A stretch of DNA of 64,000 bases from UBA2108 sp002713215 (GTDB lineage: Bacteria > Bacteroidota > Bacteroidia > Flavobacteriales_G > Salibacteraceae). This document shows, piece after piece, positions 53,392 through 60,477 of this stretch. Position 1 is the stretch's first letter, and each line of letters opens with the position of its first letter. The stretch lies in NCBI GenBank assembly GCA_937891015.1, contig CALAPY010000063.1, positions 36,644 through 100,643 of the forward strand, in the 5' to 3' direction. The position numbers and the translations under genes were made by a program. The notes beneath the pieces are model-generated. The model was not told the origin of the DNA. It saw nothing but the letters and a program-made list of their open reading frames with translations, and did no database searches.

Positions 53392-54117
53392 ATGGCAGGA
53401 GAAGTAACTAAAATAATTGATCAGAAAACCCTATGGGGTGGAGGAAGGTCACCTTTTAGCGTAAGTTATGGCAAGATGATGATGTGGTTTTTCCTCATCT
53501 CAGATGCATTAACATTTGGTGGGTTGTTGGCCTCACTTGGTTTTATGAAACACAAGTATGTTGATGTATGGCCAGTTAGTGAGCAAATATTTACTCACTT
53601 CCCATTTACGCATGCTCATTTGCCATTGCTTTACGTAGCATTCATGACCTTTATTCTTATCGTAAGTTCTGTCACTATGGTTTTGGCGGTGGAAGCGGGC
53701 CATAGAAAGGACAGGAAGAATGTTACTTTTTGGTTGTTTTTGACCGTTATTGGTGGGGCTATTTTCTTAGGTTCTCAGGCTTGGGAATGGTCAACATTTA
53801 TTGCGGGTCCTGATGGAATGATCTCTACCTGGGCTGATAATGCAACGCTTACTCAGAATTTTTATGGCAGGGGTTTTACAGCTGATAACCCAATTCTTGC
53901 ACCCGTACAATATTCACAGTTTTTCTTTTTCGTTACCGGATTTCATGGTACACACGTTTTAAGTGGGGTTGTCATTAATCTGATTATCCTAATTGGAGTA
54001 ATGCAGGGGAAATACGAGAAAGTAGGACATTACGAGATGGTTGAAAAGGTAGGCCTTTACTGGCACTTTATTGACCTGGTATGGGTATTTGTATTTACCT
54101 TTTACTATTTGGTATAA
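53392..54117 (+). CDS. coxP: Cytochrome c oxidase subunit III family protein, second copy
   Basis: A 241-residue protein with five to six hydrophobic helices. It contains WFFLISDALTFGGLLASLGF, FFFVTGFHGTHVLSG and the closing GLYWHFIDLVWVFVFTFYYLV, all typical of subunit III. It is longer than the first copy, mainly in a periplasmic loop (about 125-175, with TWADNATLTQNFYGRGFTAD). It is followed 21 bases later by the subunit IV gene. Both copies are full-length in their conserved C-termini, so neither looks decayed. Confidence 0.93.
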   Translation: MAGEVTKIIDQKTLWGGGRSPFSVSYGKMMMWFFLISDALTFGGLLASLGFMKHKYVDVWPVSEQIFTHFPFTHAHLPLLYVAFMTFILIVSSVTMVLAVEAGHRKDRKNVTFWLFLTVIGGAIFLGSQAWEWSTFIAGPDGMISTWADNATLTQNFYGRGFTADNPILAPVQYSQFFFFVTGFHGTHVLSGVVINLIILIGVMQGKYEKVGHYEMVEKVGLYWHFIDLVWVFVFTFYYLV

Positions 54118-54138
54118 CAGTTTAAAAGAACGTATAAC

Positions 54139-54495
54139 ATGAAACGTGACGATATTATAGAATACTCTTTAGGAGCTGAGCACAGTGAAGAAGCAGGAAA
54201 AGCGATTCGAAAAAAGATTTGGTTTGTAACCGCCATACTTTCTGTTGTTACCGTATTGGAAGTTCTGCTTGGCGTTTACTGGACAAGCATGGGCCTGGAA
54301 TGGTGGGTGGTGAAATTTGCCTTCATTGGCCTTACGGTATTAAAGGCAGGTTATATTGTTATGGTATTCATGCATTTGGGCGATGAACGAAAGATGTTCA
54401 AGTATTTTATTTTACTACCCTATGCTGTGTTTATTCTCTACTTGCTTTATTTGTTATTTACAGAAGCTGTTTTTCTAAGCGAAGTATTAACGTAG
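54139..54495 (+). CDS. coxQ: Cytochrome c oxidase subunit IV (prokaryotic type)
   Basis: A 118-residue protein with three hydrophobic helices (about 27-50, 53-75, 86-106). The pattern is KKIWFVTAILSVVTVLEVLLG, then KAGYIVMVFMHLGDERKMFKY, the signature of the bacterial COX4/CyoD-like family. It is a small accessory subunit of the aa3 oxidase. It is six bases upstream of the SCO-like gene, in the cyoE-coxOPQ-SCO-DUF420 operon. Confidence 0.92.
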   Translation: MKRDDIIEYSLGAEHSEEAGKAIRKKIWFVTAILSVVTVLEVLLGVYWTSMGLEWWVVKFAFIGLTVLKAGYIVMVFMHLGDERKMFKYFILLPYAVFILYLLYLLFTEAVFLSEVLT

Positions 54496-54501
54496 CAATT
54501 C

Positions 54502-55173
54502 ATGAACATAAGGTTTAAGAGGAAAAAAGCAATGCTATTTTTAGTGTTGCTTTTTCCATCTATTATATATGTAATTCTATCCAGTGGAAAGCATAGCTTT
54601 TTACATCGCCCTGTATTTGGTCCTAAAACTGTAAACGAAGCGGGAGATACAAATTACTACACCGTTCCAGCCTTTAGCTTTACCCGATGCAATGGCGAGG
54701 AGGTATCCTTAAACGACTTTGAAAACGTAATTACCGTTGTAGGTTTTTATGATCCTTTCGATTCATTAGTTACCAGTCGCATGAGCAATCAAATGATGAC
54801 CTTGCATGAAAGATTCCGTGACAATCCGGAATTTGTATTGATTTCTCTAAGTTCGAGCAATGACTCTAACTCAATTCAGGAAGCTTGTAGAATAGAAAGT
54901 GAGTTTCCAATTGTAGAAGGCAAGTGGTTATTGGGTACACTTAATCAAGATGTAAAGGAATTTGCAATAAGTCAGCTTTTTCTGGATAAGAGTGATAGCC
55001 TTCAATGTGGCTTCAATAACCAACAGATGGTCCTTATTGATAAGCAGAAAAGAATCCGTTCGTATCGGGATGCTATTCAGTATGTAGAAACAACCGCAAT
55101 GGCCGACGATATGAAGGTAGTTAAAGCCGAAGAGTTTATCTCAAAAAAAACGAAGAAGCGTGAAGGAGAATAA
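54502..55173 (+). CDS. Degenerate SCO1/SenC-like protein lacking copper ligands
   Basis: A 223-residue protein with one N-terminal anchor (about 9-27) and a thioredoxin-like periplasmic domain. Its position and fold pattern (YYTVPAFSFTRCNGEEVSLNDFEN, then VITVVGFYDPF) identify it as the SCO family, which inserts copper into the CuA site of subunit II. The canonical CxxxC is replaced by FYDPFDSLVTSRM, and the distal copper-binding His is not found either: the equivalent region reads FNNQQMVLIDKQKRIRSY. It should therefore be unable to bind copper in the usual way. Intact frame and operon position argue for a retained, altered role. Confidence 0.75.
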   Translation: MNIRFKRKKAMLFLVLLFPSIIYVILSSGKHSFLHRPVFGPKTVNEAGDTNYYTVPAFSFTRCNGEEVSLNDFENVITVVGFYDPFDSLVTSRMSNQMMTLHERFRDNPEFVLISLSSSNDSNSIQEACRIESEFPIVEGKWLLGTLNQDVKEFAISQLFLDKSDSLQCGFNNQQMVLIDKQKRIRSYRDAIQYVETTAMADDMKVVKAEEFISKKTKKREGE

Positions 55174-55681
55174 AAAAGTCGTTTGGGTCATTTATATATT
55201 CTCTGCTGTGGTATTCTTGCTGGTTGCTTCATTGCACCGGGTACCTAAGCCGGACTTTAGACCTGAATTTACCTATAATCAGCCCCTATTTCATGCAATG
55301 CTAAATGGTATGGTTTTCCTACTGTTAATTTTTTCCTTAGCAGCGATTAAGAAAAAGAATGTATTACTTCATAAAAAACTCAACACCTGGGCCATGATAT
55401 GCTCTTTGGTTTTTCTATTGAGTTACGTGGTCTATCACTTTTTTAGCCCTGAAACACAATATGGAGGTAGCTTCAAAGTAGTTTACCTGATTATTCTATT
55501 TTCCCACATTGCTCTTGCCGCTTTATCGCTTCCGTTTATTTTACTTGCTTATTATCATGGTTATATTGGAAGTGTAAGCAAACATCGCAAACTGGCAAAA
55601 CGAGTATATCCAGTTTGGCTTTATGTTGCGCTAGCCGGTGTGTTGGTTTATGTATTTTTGTCTCCCTATTATGCGAGTTAA
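55160..55681 (+). CDS. DUF420 membrane protein
   Basis: A 173-residue protein starting at GTG 55160 and overlapping the SCO-like gene by 14 bases. It has five hydrophobic segments. Conserved His residues lie in LFHAMLNGMVFLLLIF, LLHKKLNTWAM, YVVYHFFSPET and FSHIALAALSLP, the pattern of DUF420 (CtaM-related), found beside cytochrome oxidase genes and implicated in oxidase assembly. That fits its position after coxOPQ. Metal or heme binding by the His residues is plausible but unproven. Confidence 0.87.
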   Translation: MKENKKVVWVIYIFSAVVFLLVASLHRVPKPDFRPEFTYNQPLFHAMLNGMVFLLLIFSLAAIKKKNVLLHKKLNTWAMICSLVFLLSYVVYHFFSPETQYGGSFKVVYLIILFSHIALAALSLPFILLAYYHGYIGSVSKHRKLAKRVYPVWLYVALAGVLVYVFLSPYYAS

Positions 55682-55892
55682 GATTCTATTGGTCATACTG
55701 TCAATTATTATCATTCCCGATATTTTGTTTGGGCAGTGCTCTATGTGTCGTTTAATGGCAGAATCATCTTACCAAAGCGGTTCAGATATTGGTCGTGGAT
55801 TGAACGACGGAATTGGGTATATAATGGGAGTTCCCTACATAATCTTAATTATTGGTGGCTACATTCTTTTTAAGGAAAAGGTATCCAAATAG
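55671..55892 (+). CDS. Small CxxC membrane protein downstream of DUF420
   Basis: From ATG 55671, overlapping the DUF420 stop, the protein is 73 residues: a signal-like helix (about 3-21), then FGQCSMCRLMAESS with a CxxC at about 23-26, a Gly/Asn-rich segment (GRGLNDGIGYIMG) and a second helix (about 49-66, VPYIILIIGGYILF). The in-frame ATG at 55638 would add a poorly fitting extension. Small proteins of this layout recur after DUF420 in Bacteroidota, so it is probably a real, conserved gene linked to oxidase assembly, with unknown function. Confidence 0.7.
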   Translation: MRVKILLVILSIIIIPDILFGQCSMCRLMAESSYQSGSDIGRGLNDGIGYIMGVPYIILIIGGYILFKEKVSK

Positions 55893-55935
55893 AATAATTA
55901 AGAATTTTCTTCCTCAACACATTCAATATAATACA

Positions 55936-55943
55936 TACATTTG
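55936..55943 (+). promoter_or_regulatory. TAnnTTTG promoter element of the methionine operon
   Basis: TACATTTG ends five bases before the first base of the riboswitch P1 stem, so the transcript would start at about the riboswitch 5' end, as expected for a leader RNA. No perfect -33 element is seen. Confidence 0.65.
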
Positions 55944-55948
55944 TCGTG

Positions 55949-56044
55949 CTTATAAAGAAAGGTGGAGGGACGAGCCCTATGAAACCTTGGCAACCTGTCT
56001 TAGTGGACAAGGTGCCAATACTTGGTCTGCGAGACGGTTATAAG
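55949..56044 (+). ncRNA. SAM-I (S-box) riboswitch
   Basis: P1 is CTTATAA (55949-55955) paired with TTATAAG (56038-56044). Between them are the conserved SAM-I elements in order: AGAAAGGTGGAGGGACGAG, CCCTATGAAACC, TTGGCAACC and GGTGCCAATAC, then a last stem. SAM binding stabilises P1. A terminator hairpin follows at 56075-56104, so high SAM should switch the downstream metH genes off by early termination. Confidence 0.93.
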
Positions 56045-56074
56045 ATAAAATCTTGATTAAGATTTCTAACTTTT

Positions 56075-56104
56075 CCTAACTGCATTCCAGTTAGGTTTTT
56101 TTTT
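56075..56104 (+). terminator. SAM-I expression-platform terminator
   Basis: CCTAACTG (56075-56082) pairs perfectly with CAGTTAGG (56088-56095) around CATTC, and is followed by nine T. It sits 30 bases downstream of the aptamer and 31 bases before metH module 1. A second CTAAC at 56066-56070 could take part in an alternative pairing. Confidence 0.88.
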
Positions 56105-56135
56105 GCTCGTAATTCCTTGTTAAAAACTACTGCTG

Positions 56136-57155
56136 ATGAAAAAAATAAACATTAAAGAGGCGATCAAGGATAGAATTCTTGTTTTGGATGGAGCTATGGG
56201 CACCATGATCCAGCGCCATAAATTGGAAGAAGAGGATTTTCGAGGAAAGCGTTTTAAAAATCATGCTACCTCGTTAAAGGGAAACAATGATTTACTCTCA
56301 ATTACCCGGCCCGATATAATTAAAGAAATTCACGCCGAATACTTTAGGGCAGGAGCAGACATTGCCGAAACTAACACCTTTAGTTCTACCACCATTGCCC
56401 AGGCAGATTATCAATTGGAAGAAGCGGTTTACGACCTAAACTTTCAATCGGCAAAGATTGCCCGAGAGGTGGCTGACGAATTCACTAAAAACGAACCCAA
56501 CAAACCCAGGTTTGTTGCGGGTTCTATTGGCCCCACAAACAGAACGGCTTCTTTATCTCCTGACGTAAATGACCCGGGCTTTAGGGCGATTACCTTCGAA
56601 GAGTTGGTAGAAGCATATTCCGAACAAATTAAAGGCCTGGTTGATGGAGGCGTTGATGTATTGTTGGTTGAAACGGTTTTTGATACGCTTAATGCCAAGG
56701 CTGCTTTGTTTGCCATTGAGCAATACAATATGGTCCACAACGCTGATGTACCGGCAATGGTTTCAGGAACCATTACGGATGCAAGTGGTAGAACGTTGTC
56801 AGGCCAAACTACTGAGGCATTTTTAATCTCTGTGGAGCATGTAGACCTGTTGAGCATTGGCCTCAATTGTGCATTGGGTGCAGAACAGTTGAGACCTTAT
56901 TTACAAACCTTAGCCAGAAAAGCTCCATTTTTTGTTTCTGCGCACCCCAATGCTGGGCTACCCAATCAATTTGGAGAATACGACCAATCACCTGACGACA
57001 TGGCTCGTCAGATTGAAGTTTTCCTGAAAGAAGGATTATTAAACGTAATTGGAGGATGTTGTGGAACAACACCCGATCATATAAAAGCAATAGCAGATAA
57101 AGCTGCTCAATTTAACCCCCGAAAAATTAAAGAATACGATGGCGAAACTGTATAA
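56136..57155 (+). CDS. metH: Methionine synthase, homocysteine-binding module (split MetH, part 1)
   Basis: A 339-residue protein equal to the N-terminal homocysteine S-methyltransferase domain of MetH. It begins IKEAIKDRILVLDGAMGTMIQ. Zinc ligands are C245 (GLNCALG) and C308/C309 (GGCCGTT). It activates homocysteine as a zinc thiolate for methyl transfer from methylcobalamin held by the other module at 57617-60274. Bacteroidota commonly split MetH in this way. It is controlled by the upstream SAM-I riboswitch and overlaps the next gene, a QueF-like protein, by 17 bases. Confidence 0.95.
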   Translation: MKKINIKEAIKDRILVLDGAMGTMIQRHKLEEEDFRGKRFKNHATSLKGNNDLLSITRPDIIKEIHAEYFRAGADIAETNTFSSTTIAQADYQLEEAVYDLNFQSAKIAREVADEFTKNEPNKPRFVAGSIGPTNRTASLSPDVNDPGFRAITFEELVEAYSEQIKGLVDGGVDVLLVETVFDTLNAKAALFAIEQYNMVHNADVPAMVSGTITDASGRTLSGQTTEAFLISVEHVDLLSIGLNCALGAEQLRPYLQTLARKAPFFVSAHPNAGLPNQFGEYDQSPDDMARQIEVFLKEGLLNVIGGCCGTTPDHIKAIADKAAQFNPRKIKEYDGETV

Positions 57156-57573
57156 AGACATAGACAAATCCATACTAGAAGCGATTCCAAACCCTACCAA
57201 GGAAGCTTACGAAATCAAAGTAAAAATCCCTGAATTTACCTTTTTGGGAGTAAAGGAACAACCCGACTTTGCAACGGTTTACCTTACTATGTACCCAAGC
57301 GATAAAATCATTGAATTGCGATCATTAAAAATGTACTCCTTTCATTTGAGGGACATTGTAGTTTCTTACGAGAGACTTATAAATATTATGTACGATCACT
57401 TGATGGAAGTATACGAACCGGATCGCTTAAGAATCTCAATGGTTTGTAATCCACGAGGAGGAATTTCGGCAAAACTGGCCATCGATAGCGATTGGGAAGT
57501 AAGAGGTGGAAACGAAAAATTCAAAGACTGGGTCGGCGGAAATAATATAGATGACTGGACGGTTTTGATGTAA
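57139..57573 (+). CDS. QueF-like T-fold protein lacking the catalytic cysteine
   Basis: A 144-residue protein that matches type I QueF (preQ0 reductase) over nearly its whole length. Shared features are PEFTFL near 31-36, QPDFATVY at 41-48, the NADPH-site motif ELRSLKMY at 59-66 (canonical ESKSLKLY) and NPRGGIS near 110. However, the catalytic Cys is missing: FTSLCPxTGQPDF in real QueF is FTFLGVKEQPDF here, with Gly37 and one residue deleted. The FHE motif reads SYE, so the His is also lost; the substrate-binding Glu78 and Asp43 remain. It cannot perform thioimide chemistry by the known mechanism. It is embedded between the two MetH modules and under the same SAM riboswitch. Confidence 0.8.
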   Translation: MAKLYKDIDKSILEAIPNPTKEAYEIKVKIPEFTFLGVKEQPDFATVYLTMYPSDKIIELRSLKMYSFHLRDIVVSYERLINIMYDHLMEVYEPDRLRISMVCNPRGGISAKLAIDSDWEVRGGNEKFKDWVGGNNIDDWTVLM

Positions 57574-57616
57574 TCCCGTTAATCAAACTAGAACACATTT
57601 ATTGGAACAGACTACC

Positions 57617-60274
57617 ATGTACACGTTAAAACTAAGCGGCTTAGAGCCCCTGATTATTACTCCTGAATCTAACTTCATTAATGTTGGTGAACGAACCAAT
57701 GTTACTGGTTCAAGAAAGTTTCTTCGATTAATTAAGGAAGAAAAGTACGAGGAAGCATTAAGTGTAGCTCGGCACCAGGTTGAAGGGGGAGCACAGATCA
57801 TTGATGTAAATATGGATGAAGGTATGCTTGATGGTGTGGAAGCCATGAAGACCTTTCTCAACTTAATTGCCTCCGAGCCTGATATCTCAAAGGTTCCTGT
57901 AATGATTGATTCCTCCAAATGGGAAGTTATTGAAGCCGGGTTAAAATGTGTTCAAGGTAAATCCGTAGTTAATTCAATCAGCCTCAAAGAAGGTGAAGAA
58001 AAATTCATTGAACAGGCTACAAAACTGAAAATGTATGGTGCTGCGGTCATCGTTATGGCATTTAACGAAGAAGGTCAGGCAGACACCTATGATAAGCGGA
58101 TTTCAATTTGCGAACGGTCGTACCGGATTTTGGTCGACCGGGTCAAATTCCCTCCCCAGGATATAATTTTCGATCCTAACATTTTTCCTGTTGCCACAGG
58201 AATTGATGAGCATGCCAATTATGCATTGGACTTTTTTAGAGCTACCAAATGGATCAAAGAGAATCTCCCTGGAGCAAAGGTTAGTGGAGGAGTAAGTAAT
58301 GTATCATTTTCTTTTAGAGGAAATAATGCCGTTAGAGAGGCTATGCATTCATCTTTCTTGTTTCATGCTATCAATAATGGGATGGATATGGGCATTGTAA
58401 ACCCGGCCATGCTAGAAGTGTATGATGAAATTCCAAAGGATTTACTTGAGCGTGTTGAGGATGTTTTGTTGAATAGAAGGGAAGATGCAACCGAGCGTCT
58501 AACCGATTTTGCCGAAACCGTAAAAGGTAAGGTGAAAGACCCGGTTGCAGAGCAAGCCTGGCGTTCACTAGATGTTAAGGAAAGATTGGCTCATGCTTTG
58601 GTTAAAGGAATTTCTGACCACATTGATGAAGATGTAGAAGAAGCCAGAACGATGTACGATCGACCACTGCATGTAATTGAAGGACCTTTAATGGATGGAA
58701 TGAATGTGGTAGGAGATTTGTTTGGCTCCGGAAAAATGTTCCTTCCTCAAGTGGTTAAAAGTGCAAGGGTTATGAAGAAGGCTGTTGCATACCTATTGCC
58801 ATTTTTGGAAGCCGATAAAAAGGAAGGTGAATCCAGTTCCGCCGGAAAGGTTCTTTTGGCTACTGTAAAAGGGGATGTCCACGATATAGGTAAAAATATT
58901 GTTGGGGTAGTTTTGGGATGCAACAACTATGAAATTGTTGATTTGGGCGTTATGGTTCCGGCAGACCAGATCTTAAAATCAGCAATTGAAAACGAAGTTG
59001 ATGTCATTGGCTTAAGTGGCTTAATTACACCTTCGCTGGACGAGATGGTATACGTAGCCAAAGAAATGGAAACAAAGGATATGAATGTTCCGTTGCTTAT
59101 TGGCGGAGCAACTACCTCCAAGGCGCATACCGCAGTTAAAATTGATGAAAATTATTCCGCACCCACTGTGCACGTTTTGGATGCTTCAAGAGCGGTAACC
59201 GTTGTAGAACAGTTGCTCGGTAGGAGGAAAGATGCTTTTGAACAAGAAATAAAAGAAGAAAATCAGCGGGTAAGGAATCAATATCTCGATCGAAAGTCCA
59301 TAAAGAAGATGTTGTCTTTTGCAGAGGCTTCCAACAATAAACTGAAAATTGATTGGTCCGAATATGCTCCACCAGTTCCCAGCCAATTGGGAAATACCGT
59401 TTTTGAGGATTACGATTTAGATGAAATTCGGGAATACATTGATTGGACCCCATTTTTTCAAACCTGGGAATTAGCTGGAAAATATCCTGCCATATTGGAA
59501 GACAAGGTTGTGGGCGAAGAAGCTTCAAGGCTTTACAACGATGCCCAGGATATGTTGAATAAAATTTGCAATGAAAAGTGGTTAAGAGCCAATGCTGTTG
59601 TTGGAATATGGGAAGCAAATTCGGTTGATGAATCAATACATGTTCAGGATGAAAAAGGAGAAGCAGCGGAATTTAACTTCTTAAGACAACAAGCAGCTTT
59701 TACCAAGGGTAAGCCCAACCGTTCACTGGCTGATTTCATTGCTCCTAAAGAAACCGGAAAAACCGATTATATGGGTGGTTTCGTAGTTACTGCAGGATTG
59801 GGCATTGAAGAACACATTAAACGATTCGAGGAAGATCACGATGATTACAATTCAATTTTGTTGAAGGCTTTGGCTGATCGGTTAGCAGAAGCCTTTGCTG
59901 AGCTAATGCATCAGAAAGTTAGAAAGCAAGTTTGGGGATATCAGGCCAATGAAGAATTGGCTAACGACCAATTGATCAAAGAAAAGTATATAGGTATTCG
60001 ACCAGCACCTGGATATCCTGCCTGCCCGGAGCACACCGAAAAACTAAAGCTGTTTAAGCTATTAGATGCCGAAGAAAAGACAGGGGTAGAGCTTACGGAA
60101 AGCATGGCTATGTATCCTGCAGCTTCTGTTAGCGGGTATTATTTTGCTAACCCGGAAGCGCGTTATTTTAACGTCGGAAAAATTGAACAGGACCAGGTGC
60201 AGGATTATGCTTCTCGCAAATCCTGGTCGAAATCAGAAATTCAAAAGTGGTTGGCTCCGATAATGAATGACTAA
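57617..60274 (+). CDS. metH: Methionine synthase, folate/cobalamin/AdoMet module (split MetH, part 2)
   Basis: From ATG 57617 the protein is 885 residues and begins YTLKLSGLEPLIITPESNF, like other split MetH second modules; TTG 57602 is an alternative. Domains in order are the pterin-binding (methyl-THF) barrel (NVGERTNVTGSRKF onward), the cap, the B12-binding domain with DVHDIG (D420, H422, G425), and the AdoMet reactivation domain with RPAPGYPACPEH from about 795. It transfers the methyl group from methyl-THF to cobalamin and then to homocysteine bound on module 1. It begins 43 bases after the QueF-like gene. No metF is present next to it. Confidence 0.95.
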   Translation: MYTLKLSGLEPLIITPESNFINVGERTNVTGSRKFLRLIKEEKYEEALSVARHQVEGGAQIIDVNMDEGMLDGVEAMKTFLNLIASEPDISKVPVMIDSSKWEVIEAGLKCVQGKSVVNSISLKEGEEKFIEQATKLKMYGAAVIVMAFNEEGQADTYDKRISICERSYRILVDRVKFPPQDIIFDPNIFPVATGIDEHANYALDFFRATKWIKENLPGAKVSGGVSNVSFSFRGNNAVREAMHSSFLFHAINNGMDMGIVNPAMLEVYDEIPKDLLERVEDVLLNRREDATERLTDFAETVKGKVKDPVAEQAWRSLDVKERLAHALVKGISDHIDEDVEEARTMYDRPLHVIEGPLMDGMNVVGDLFGSGKMFLPQVVKSARVMKKAVAYLLPFLEADKKEGESSSAGKVLLATVKGDVHDIGKNIVGVVLGCNNYEIVDLGVMVPADQILKSAIENEVDVIGLSGLITPSLDEMVYVAKEMETKDMNVPLLIGGATTSKAHTAVKIDENYSAPTVHVLDASRAVTVVEQLLGRRKDAFEQEIKEENQRVRNQYLDRKSIKKMLSFAEASNNKLKIDWSEYAPPVPSQLGNTVFEDYDLDEIREYIDWTPFFQTWELAGKYPAILEDKVVGEEASRLYNDAQDMLNKICNEKWLRANAVVGIWEANSVDESIHVQDEKGEAAEFNFLRQQAAFTKGKPNRSLADFIAPKETGKTDYMGGFVVTAGLGIEEHIKRFEEDHDDYNSILLKALADRLAEAFAELMHQKVRKQVWGYQANEELANDQLIKEKYIGIRPAPGYPACPEHTEKLKLFKLLDAEEKTGVELTESMAMYPAASVSGYYFANPEARYFNVGKIEQDQVQDYASRKSWSKSEIQKWLAPIMND

Positions 60275-60450
60275 CGATTCTTCGTTCAAGACCTTCAATA
60301 AAAGCAATATTTAAGTTTTATTGTGAATTTCGCTGTAGGTCCGATTTGGTTGCTGAAATACTGAGTTTACCTATTATCCAGCCCTTTTACCATAAAATGG
60401 ATTCTCTTTCCACTAATTGATAAGGTGGTGGTCTCTACTTAATTGGAATA

Positions 60451-60458
60451 TACATTTG
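60451..60458 (+). promoter_or_regulatory. TAnnTTTG promoter element for tolC-hlyD-tsaB
   Basis: TACATTTG lies 19 bases before the tolC ATG, so the leader would be very short. It overlaps the palindrome at 60454-60469. Confidence 0.6.
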
Positions 60459-60469
60459 TGCGCACAAAT
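60454..60469. promoter_or_regulatory. 16-bp perfect palindrome over the tolC promoter
   Basis: ATTTGTGCGCACAAAT is fully self-complementary and covers the last five bases of the -7 element and the predicted transcription start. A dimeric repressor bound here would block initiation of the efflux operon. No regulator gene is adjacent. Confidence 0.5.
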
Positions 60470-60477
60470 AATTTATT

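Noticed and set aside
60297..60322. Terminator after metH module 2
   Set aside because: AATAAAA/TTTTATT with a twelve-base loop is all A-T and unstable; listed only as a possibility.
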